64,000 nucleotides of DNA from positions 16,175,278 to 16,239,277 of the forward strand of contig CM033110.1 in the NCBI GenBank assembly GCA_019321725.1, written 5' to 3'. Under the pieces are notes generated by a model. It was given only the letters and a program-made list of their open reading frames with translations, did not search any database and was not told the DNA's origin. Positions 56,161 to 64,000 of this stretch are shown one piece after another (positions within the stretch are counted from its first letter, which is position 1; each line of letters begins with the position of its first letter). The translations under genes were made by a program, and so were the position numbers. This stretch comes from Paulownia fortunei. Taxonomy: Eukaryota > Streptophyta > Magnoliopsida > Lamiales > Paulowniaceae.

Positions 56161-59100
56161 TCGAGGCTATGAGTAGTTTTGGTCAATTTATTTTGGAAGA
56201 TGGTAGTTCAGAGATACCATTATTTGTAAATTGGTGCGTATGAAGAATTAATAGATTAGTTTTTGTTGTTTGTGTGAAGATGCTTAATTCTTGGTTTTTA
56301 CGTTTCTTCTTCATTTTCAAAAGGCTATGTAAACCCCATCATAATCATTGCTTAAAAAAACATAATAGTACCAAAACTAACGATTGTTTTTTACATCCTT
56401 TATGAATACATTATGGTACCAATTGTTTATTTATTTTTTATTTTTTCCATTTTATGCTTTTGCAAAACTAGCTTGTTTTTCTACACATTTTTCAATTACA
56501 CGGACAATAGCCCCTTTTCAAGTCTATACAAGTTTAGGTTATGTTCCCTTCTGATTTTCAAAATTTATTTTTCTTCTCACAAAATGATAACATATTTGGT
56601 GATAGTATTTTCCCCAAATAATTTTTTATATTCTATTAAAATATATACAATTGGCAATGTCTTTCAAAATACAACATATCATTATTTTTTAATAAATCAC
56701 TCAATTACATTTTTATTTTTAATAGAGTCTCCAATCTTACTAACAACATACATTTTCCCAAAAAAAAAAATTCCAAAATACTAGAAATAATACCAAACAT
56801 ATAATTTAATTTCACATATAAAATTATTTATTTTAAATTTTTATCCCCTAAAATTATAAAATTATCTTTCCATGCTGAAAATATGAAAAAACTATATTTT
56901 CTTCCCTACTCACATATCATGTTTTAAATTTATTAAACGCAATTGGATGCTTTTCAATGCCACATATTCTTATCATATGAAAGGATTGTAAAATAATTAG
57001 ATGTGGTGATGAGTCGGTGATAATTAGTTTGTTTTTGTCTTGTCTCACTATTTCATTTGCATATTGAAGGAATTTTATTTTAGTTTCAAAGTAATTTATA
57101 TAAAACCCAAAGAATCTGTTGCCACATGTTTTCTCACTCAATTGGTCTTTCAATGCTTTCTTGCAAGGGGTTGGAGTTCACTAAGTTTTCTGCAAAAATA
57201 ATTAAAACTTAAGTACCATTTTCCACTGCATTGTTTCTTACTCTCCCTTAATTTTTCTTAGTCAATTATTGTCGCATTTTATTATTTCAATAAGATTTCA
57301 AGTTTGGTAATTTGAAATTACTATAATAATAAATATATATTATTTTTCAAAATAACATAATGCTAATTCTTTTTCTACTTTTTTCTTCAATCATTTTGAG
57401 GTGCTACACTTGTCTAAATATTATTATCTATTATTTTCTTCGAAAGAATTTGTCAGGATTTATTCATACTGCTAAAATGCATTTGAAGAAAATTTAAAAT
57501 GTGTGACTAAATATACAAGGGTTAATCACGTTGCTTAAATCATTTTGTTTTATGGATTAACAGTATCGAAATTGTGGTAAACAATTATATAATTCAACAT
57601 AATCTCTAATTAATAACATATAAATATTATGATATAATTTTTTTTTTATCATTCTAAGTACTAATCATTTTGTGCTTTTAAAGTAAATAGTTGAACTTGG
57701 TAAAACACTATTACCAATAGTATTTCAAATTAAAGAATTGCTTAAAAATGAAGCTCAATAGTTATCTTATCTAATGAAAGATTTAGGCATGTGAAAGTGT
57801 TGTTTTGACAGTCAATGAACTAAAGTTTTTGTTTTTCCTTTTACAACAATTATTTAAAAATATAAAACCAAAAAAAAGAAAAACTTGGGCCACACTGCTT
57901 CGGGCAGGACTGGGCTGGGCCTGTGCTAAAACGGGCCAGCCCAGTTCCAAGAAGGGGCCAATGTGACACCAGGCCAATCCAGCCTAAATGTTACTTTTCA
58001 CGGGCTGCCCCAGCCCATTTGACAGCTTTAATCCAACTAGATACTAGTCAACATCACTATTCCAAATACAAAACTGAATTCGACTTTATCCTCAATATTT
58101 TTATCCGATCCAATTTCAGTAAATATAGAAGGAACTCAAATTAATGAAATTAATACCATAAATAAATCTTTAGTGACTAATGAATATATTGAATTTTTTT
58201 TATTGCAATATTAAATAAAAAGGCCACGTATAATAAAGAGTTCATTAGTATTTTAGTATTTTTAAATACAATATGGTCTCATTTGGCATAAGAGATTAGA
58301 CTTGATTTATTATATAATCATAATGTGTCAATTGATTGGAAAGTTAGACTTAATTCTTGAGCCCATGATGGACAGTAGGCCCGATAGTTTATCAGTCAAT
58401 TGAAGGACAAACATTCCATAGCCCACCTCTGTTATTATATAATGAAGTTGTTGGGCTTGGATGGATTTGGATCCAATAGAAAATGAAGTTACACTTTTGC
58501 CCCTAAAATTGGACAATAAATGACTAAGTTAACCTTATTTCAACCTTTAATTACATTATTGCACCCACATTAATACTCACATATATTAGACTCAAAAATT
58601 CAGCTCCCAAACTGATTCAAACATCCGATGAACAATAATTACTTGAGGCAAACAAGGTATGACATGTACTTATACTTGTTAACTAGTGACAATATATCAT
58701 GTAAATCAGAATTATAACTATTTGTTGCAATTGAATGATATGTTATGACAAAACATTAACTATTTCTTTTTTACTTTTCAAGCTGAAATAACATCCAAAT
58801 AAAATGCTAGAGGGTGATTTCTGAGATTGAAAATGAAGAACCCTAAGAGTGTATAAAAAAATTCCCAAAAAATGAAGATGTGATTTGAAAAAAAAATAAT
58901 GGCAAGAGTAGTGTTGCTTTTTCCTTCGTACTGAAAAGTGGTACATAGGGACACTTATTTTTGTATTTATTTTGAAATCAAAGAGTGATATGTTAAGGGT
59001 ATTTTTGATATTTTTCTAGGAATATTACTAATCAATCAATTAAATACAGATATGATTTATTTCTTTTGATTATGTTGGATATACTAAAATATCTAGTTTT

Positions 59101-59230
59101 GTCAAATATTTATTTTTGGTGATGATTATCTATGATATAACTCCAAATATGATATAATTGATGATTTTTGTTAGATAATCCATCTCACCTATGAAGTAAG
59201 ATGAAATAATAACACTCTTCAATCCAAAAT
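56161..59230. other. AT-rich intergenic stretch
   Basis: Begins with the 3' UTR of the small gene. No other gene is convincing. A GC-rich island at 57885-58025 contains GGGCCAGCCC/GGGCTGGGCC inverted words as in plant dispersed repeats. 58350-58520 shows TGGGCTTGGATGG and CACTTTTGCCCCT phrases resembling a miniature element, without clear ends. Confidence 0.5.
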
Positions 59231-59330
59231 NNNNNNNNNNNNNNNNNNNNNNNNNNNNNNNNNNNNNNNNNNNNNNNNNNNNNNNNNNNNNNNNNNNNNN
59301 NNNNNNNNNNNNNNNNNNNNNNNNNNNNNN
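59231..59330. other. Assembly gap (100 N)
   Basis: Exactly 100 N; true length unknown. Confidence 1.
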
Positions 59331-59439
59331 ATGAGGTGAAACTAGATTCTTTATGTGTGATAAAATTATTTATAAGATTTTATACTGGGAATAATTATTT
59401 TAAATGTTGAAAGCTAAAATGAGAAGGAAAATTATCAAT

Positions 59440-61158
59440 GTTGGACATCAAGAAAAGCCAATCACACATTTGTTACTGTAGCAATTGCTCATTAGCATTA
59501 TAGCATTGTCTGGAGGCACCACGATGCTTGGCCTATAAAAACCTCGGTATCGAGGTAGTATTAAGGGCTACTAAGCCTATAGAAGAATTTGGTGTCGTGG
59601 TGCCATCCTTAGGCATTGTGGTGCGTGGATTATAGAAGCCATAACACCACGACACAACCAGAAGGCACTACGGTGCCATCGTAAAATTTCCAAAGGCCAG
59701 GTGCCGGTGCCCCATTGGGTACTGCATCAAGTTTATTTTTCTTAAGTTTCAATATGCAATCATTGCACATGAGTTTTGGTCGATTTATTTTTAAATTTAA
59801 TTTTTAAGTTTAAATTAATAAAAAGGTGTTTTTATGAATAACCAAAATTATTAATCCCAAATTTAAAAGTAGCACAAAACGAATGGTAAATTAACATGGT
59901 TTGAATTATTTATGTGATGTTTAATTAAGCATGTTGTGGATATATGGATGATCATAGAGACTAGATCTTTATTGGATATTCTATGTGAATGTTTTTATTA
60001 TTTTAAGGTTTTAATTAAATGAGGCCTGCATGTCTCGCTCTTTCTTTATTTTTCTCTAAATTTAAATTATATCTCCCCCTATATATGTCCCTGTTTCTTG
60101 TTAGGTTGTAGCAATGATAGCTAAAAATTTGACATATTCCTGACACTCTTAGTAGCACAAAATTAACATGTTTTGCCACATAATTGATGTAATTGTGCAC
60201 TTATCTTTTGATAATTATTGTGTAAGTGAAAGAAATGGAGTTCAAAGGTGAAAAATAGATAAAATGTTGAGAAGATTGCAACTCATGTCGTGGCCCCTAA
60301 ATCAGCCGTCGCTGCGCCATCATAAAATATCAGGCAGTAGTACAATCAGTTTTGCACCACGACTCCAGTAGGCCACACCGCGGTGCTAGTTGATGAGAAT
60401 GTTTCACGCCGCAATACTGGAAAATAGGTGCCAACATCAACAAATGCAGTGTAGTCTAACATACTTGCATCGTGATGCCAGATACGGTGCGCCATGACAC
60501 CAATGACCAAAATCATTCAGTTGCCAATGTGGAGTTTGGAAAAAAACCTTGTATTCTTTCTTTTATTGGCCAATTGTTATGAAAAGGTTCTGAAAACCAA
60601 ATCGGTATCAATTAAGAACCACACTTCAAGGGTACTTGAAAGAATGATTTATGAAAAGAAGTTATTGAATTGAACCATGTATTTAATCATTGATGAGATT
60701 TACATGTACTATATTTGTTATTGCATTAGTTTCAACTTATTGAGCCTTTAGCAAATTAGATTCTTGTGATGCAGATTGAAATGTATAGGTTGAAAGGTTG
60801 ACTGAGTCTCCAGAGCGACCAGATAGAGATTTGTTTGTATGCCATACTTCAAATAGTTTTTATAGCATATTTTTAAAACTCTATTTATTTTTAAATAAGC
60901 CGCTCTGTTATGGTTTTGTAAACTAATGTATGTTAAATTATAGATAGGATATTAGCACTATGTACTCAATTTTGATTTATGTAAATGGTGTCTATAGCAA
61001 AATGAAAGAACAAATGAATTTCAAGTTCTTTTCACTCTAACCAAAAAAGGAACTTTTTTATTAAAACCATAGTTTTTGTATTGTTAAAAGGTTAACATTT
61101 CTTAACTTGACTGTATCAGCTTATATAGGGTTCTACAGTTAGATTAAGGGGTGTTACA
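59440..61158 (+). mobile_element. Possible degraded chromovirus (Tekay/Del-like) LTR
   Basis: Contains many GTGGTGCC/CACCACGA words (59514, 59591, 59615, 59641, 59665, 60350, 60373, 60470), a type of sequence I associate with long plant gypsy LTRs. It ends GGGTGTTACA at 61158, followed within five bases by TGGTA, reminiscent of a decayed TGGTATCAGAGC initiator-Met primer site. The start was not found; it may lie in or before the gap. Weak call. Confidence 0.35.
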
Positions 61159-62119
61159 TAAATGGTAGTAACTTTTTATATTGGATTAGAAAATGAACAT
61201 TGAGAGCACTCAACATATCTTCTTGTGGGGCTCTTTATGCCTGTATATATTAAATGCTAAATAAGTTGGAGTATATATCTCATACACATTAGAAACATTT
61301 GATGACTTAGTAGAAAGAATTATCAAATCAATGAAAAAATTTGACAAATGTTTTGTGTTCAACACTTCAATATCGTATTCCCATTTTAGTCCGAGCGAAG
61401 CAAATCCCTTCTTAATATATGTAAAGTCTGGATAACCATTTGACAATTACCCAATGAGATAAAATCTAAAAGGCTCCGTAAGAGAATGAATTTTGGCTTC
61501 AGTAAAAAACAAGGCCTTCTTATATTTTTAAAGAGTTTGCTGACCTAGTCCCGATTCAACATTCAATAAACTTTTTTTGATAGCTCTCACAGAGCCACCA
61601 GCCATATCCGATGGCCGGAGAGCCTTAATGAATGATTTTTTAGGGAAATCTTGTAGCTTAGGATTGAGAGTTCCATTCTCGTTAGATAGAGCGTGAGAGA
61701 GAGTGGGGGTCGTTATAGGGCCTATGCTTGACGAATCTTATTTATGTCATAAAAAAAACATCTCATATCAATTGTCATCATTATACTTTTTCTCCTAAAA
61801 TAGCCAATCCAAACTCATATATCTCTAATATTACTTTTCATTTCTCAAAATTTACTTTTTCTTATTATTTTCCACAAAATCACTTCTGAAAAATGGACAT
61901 GTAATTAAACCAAAGCCTAATTGTCATTTTTTTATTTTCTTTATGGCACCCCTCTCTCCCCCTCTCATCTAAGAATGAAAATAAAAAGGATAATATATCT
62001 AACAAATCTATAATGGGATTGCGAACAATTTTACATGTGTACACATAAATAAGGTCTCTGTATGTCTCTACATAAATGAAGAGTACAAATTACTTGCATG
62101 TGTAAAATCTTATAATTAT
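61159..62119. other. Non-coding interval
   Basis: No gene recognised. A minus-strand open frame at 61210-61446 has no known homologue. A segment around 61540-61720 has a less AT-rich, different texture of unknown origin. Confidence 0.4.
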
Positions 62120-63743
62120 TGATAAGTGCATATTTTGACATATTTTTATATCAAATCCTTTATAGTTTCCTTACTTTATTCTTGGTAATATTATTATTTT
62201 ATTAATGTTTTCTGTTAGGGAATCAATGAACAAAAAAGATCAAAAGAAGCATGTTTCCAGACTTGTGCAGGTTTTGTGTTTTAGGCATAACTCCATGATC
62301 AAAAGCCCTATGGACTTTAATCTAACTTAATTTGAAAGCCAAGAGGTAGAACTAAAAATTTTCTGTTGAAAGCTCAGCCTATTTCAGTCTTGATTATAAC
62401 AGAAAATTCATCCAAGTGGTTGTACAAAATGGATCACCAAAAATTCGGATTAGAGTTCAACCCAGTCCTAACTTATTTGACCAATTGGGTCATATCTCTT
62501 AAGCCCAAATTGATGTTGGGCTGAACTTTGGATAAATAAACAAGTATTCTGAAGACAAGATGGTGAGAAAATATGTCAAAATGGTAGAAACATATACTGC
62601 AATGTGCTGTTGATGTTGAAGGACAGTTCTTAGATATGATTCGATAAGTTGACCATATCTTCCTCATCCAGTAGCCAATTTTGACAAATGATATATGAAC
62701 ATATATCAACACAAAAATATATACAACTTTTGTTCTTTACACATCATCACAATCTAGTTGTATTTAACCTAAAAATGTAATTCAATCAGGTAGGTGAAAA
62801 TTTAGAGGATTTGGTGTAACAACTTACCATCTCTTGGCAACTAGCATACTACTTGATTAACTCCTCCATTATATGTTTGCCCTCTGGCATACTCCAATTG
62901 CTATAAATAGGCCATGTATTAAGCTTGTAAGAGTTGGGGGGTAGAGAGTTTATTTAGATTAAGTTTTCTAGTAGTAATGTATGTTTTCTAGTAATTTTAA
63001 TTTTCTAGCAGTAATAGAAATGTATTCTCTAGTTTCTCTTCTATTTTTAGTCTTTCCTACTTCTATTATGTCTTTCTAAATTTTATTTTATTGAGGAAAA
63101 AGGGTGAACCTCTTGATGGAGGAAGAGGAACGGTTATAAGGTAGAAAATATTTAAATATGTTGTATTATTGTTTTGAGTTTTGCTCTAAACCCTACTTGT
63201 TTTGTGGTGATTCTTGATTTATTTATCACCAGTGGCACAACTAATACATGGGTTCATTTAGCTCGATGTTTGATTTTACTACACCAACCGTTGATATGAA
63301 ACCTTGATTTGTTGTAGACAAATGTGTGTATAAATATTTGATCCTATAAATAAGTGTTGATGTTAAGAGATAATTTGCTAATAGTAAGACAATATCATGA
63401 TTACCTTATTGCATAAGCTGTTTGATAATATCTTCCCATTGGAACTTTCATTATGTATGGATTTCAATAGTGGTAATTAAGAGAGACGAAAAGAATAAAT
63501 AATCATTTCTCTATCCAAAACTCAAGAGTAGATCCCTAATCCTTAGTACTTTTATTACTTTGTTTTTTCTTTAGTTACATCATACATTAATTTTTTTATA
63601 TTCTTAATCACATAAACCCCATTTTTTAAGAATTATAATCCTGAATTCTTCAAACAACTTCCCTGTAGATTAACCTCGGACTCACGAGAAATTTATTACT
63701 TAACACAACCTGTACTTGGGTTTGCAACCTTAAAGTTGTAGCA
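62120..63743 (+). mobile_element. 5' LTR of a second Athila-like copy
   Basis: 1624 bases, TGATAAGTGCATATTTTG...GTTGTAGCA, homologous to the LTRs at 26121 and 36467. It lacks roughly 120 bases after 62245 and has a single copy of the ~177-base internal repeat (63206-63370). Followed by a good primer-binding site, so this is a 5' LTR. Confidence 0.9.
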
Positions 63744-63749
63744 AGTTTT

Positions 63750-63767
63750 TGGCGCCGTTGCCGGGAA
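63750..63767 (+). other. tRNA-Asp type primer-binding site
   Basis: TGGCGCCGTTGCCGGGAA, seven bases after the LTR end, nearly perfect for the tRNA-Asp primer typical of Athila elements. Confidence 0.88.
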
Positions 63768-64000
63768 GGTAAGGTAAGTATTCAGGTATGTAAATATTTT
63801 TTCTTTGTAAATATAGTGTGTTTATTTTCTTTATAGATCCATAGTTATATGGTGTCGCAGTCATAATTCTCGGCGTTTAGTTAGAAATAATTCTGAAACT
63901 TTGTTTGAATCATCTCCACACACTTCCACCATTGCTGAAAATGAAAGTGTCCAGGATGAAAATGAGAATTAACAGGTGCATACCATGCCTTATTACTTGC
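63768..64000 (+). pseudogene. Start of the second Athila-like gag, off the right edge
   Basis: Aligns with 27862-28095: the same leader and a GCTGAAAATGAAAGTGTCCA start region (AENESVQDENEN), with a TAA soon after at the ENEN position. The rest of the element lies beyond the window. Confidence 0.8.

Noticed and set aside
57885..58025. GC-rich inverted words suggesting a hairpin RNA or MITE
   Set aside because: Ends and target duplication could not be defined; similar GGGCCAGCCC-type patches are common in plant repeats.
61210..61446. 78-residue minus-strand ORF with fairly protein-like composition
   Set aside because: No recognisable motif, promoter or homologous family; its length is not unusual for chance in this window.
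61540..61720. Possible organellar DNA insertion
   Set aside because: The texture differs from the surroundings, but I could not identify any chloroplast or mitochondrial gene in it.

Overview
The window is nuclear DNA of a flowering plant, probably a eudicot. It is AT-rich and repeat-dominated, with spliceosomal introns, plant LTR-retrotransposon lineages (Ty1/copia, Tat-type and Athila-type Ty3/gypsy), a plant-type LINE and plant-specific protein families. No species can be named from the sequence. Two runs of exactly 100 N (11822-11921, 59231-59330) are scaffold gaps.

Only two host genes look real. One is a five-exon gene for 40S ribosomal protein SA (uS2) on the minus strand (12261-14628). 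It has telo-box and site II promoter motifs, but as written it carries one extra base in exon 1. The other is an intronless 115-residue plant-specific small protein on the plus strand (55813-56160). Three host-derived fossils are also present: a decayed tRNA-Ile(AAT), an intron-free copy of a ZC3H15-type CCCH zinc-finger gene, and a LOG-type cytokinin-activation gene carried inside a retrotransposon.

Layout: 1-470, copia gag fragment; 2509-3410, minus-oriented LTR; 3851-3923, tRNA fossil; 5370-6112, ZC3H15 retropseudogene; 6562-11821, remains of a minus-strand Tat-like Ty3/gypsy element (RNase H and integrase, tandem repeats, then an opposite-strand plant mobile domain ORF); 12.2-14.9 kb, ribosomal protein SA gene and promoter; 15460-25574, a complete Tat element with 5-bp target duplication, pol, eight 90-bp repeats and an antisense three-exon extra gene; 26121-38428, a decayed Athila-like element with gag, pol and a captured LOG sequence; 38725-40915, 5'-truncated LINE; 42.58-44.29 kb, a ~590-bp compound repeat; 47938-48426, MITE-like; 49915-54698, a gag-only non-autonomous LTR element with two tandem arrays; 55.7-56.2 kb, the small host gene; 59.4-61.2 kb, a possible chromovirus LTR; 62120 to the end, the LTR, primer-binding site and gag start of a second Athila copy that runs off the window.

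The most interesting theme is cargo carried by LTR retrotransposons. Two Tat-type elements share one plan: pol, then a tandem array, then an accessory gene on the opposite strand. In the younger element that gene has two introns proved by reading-frame continuity and its own TATA box. Antisense introns would be invisible to splicing of the sense genomic RNA, which explains how they survive retrotransposition. The Athila element carries a LOG-like sequence in the usual downstream position. None of these cargo genes is intact here.
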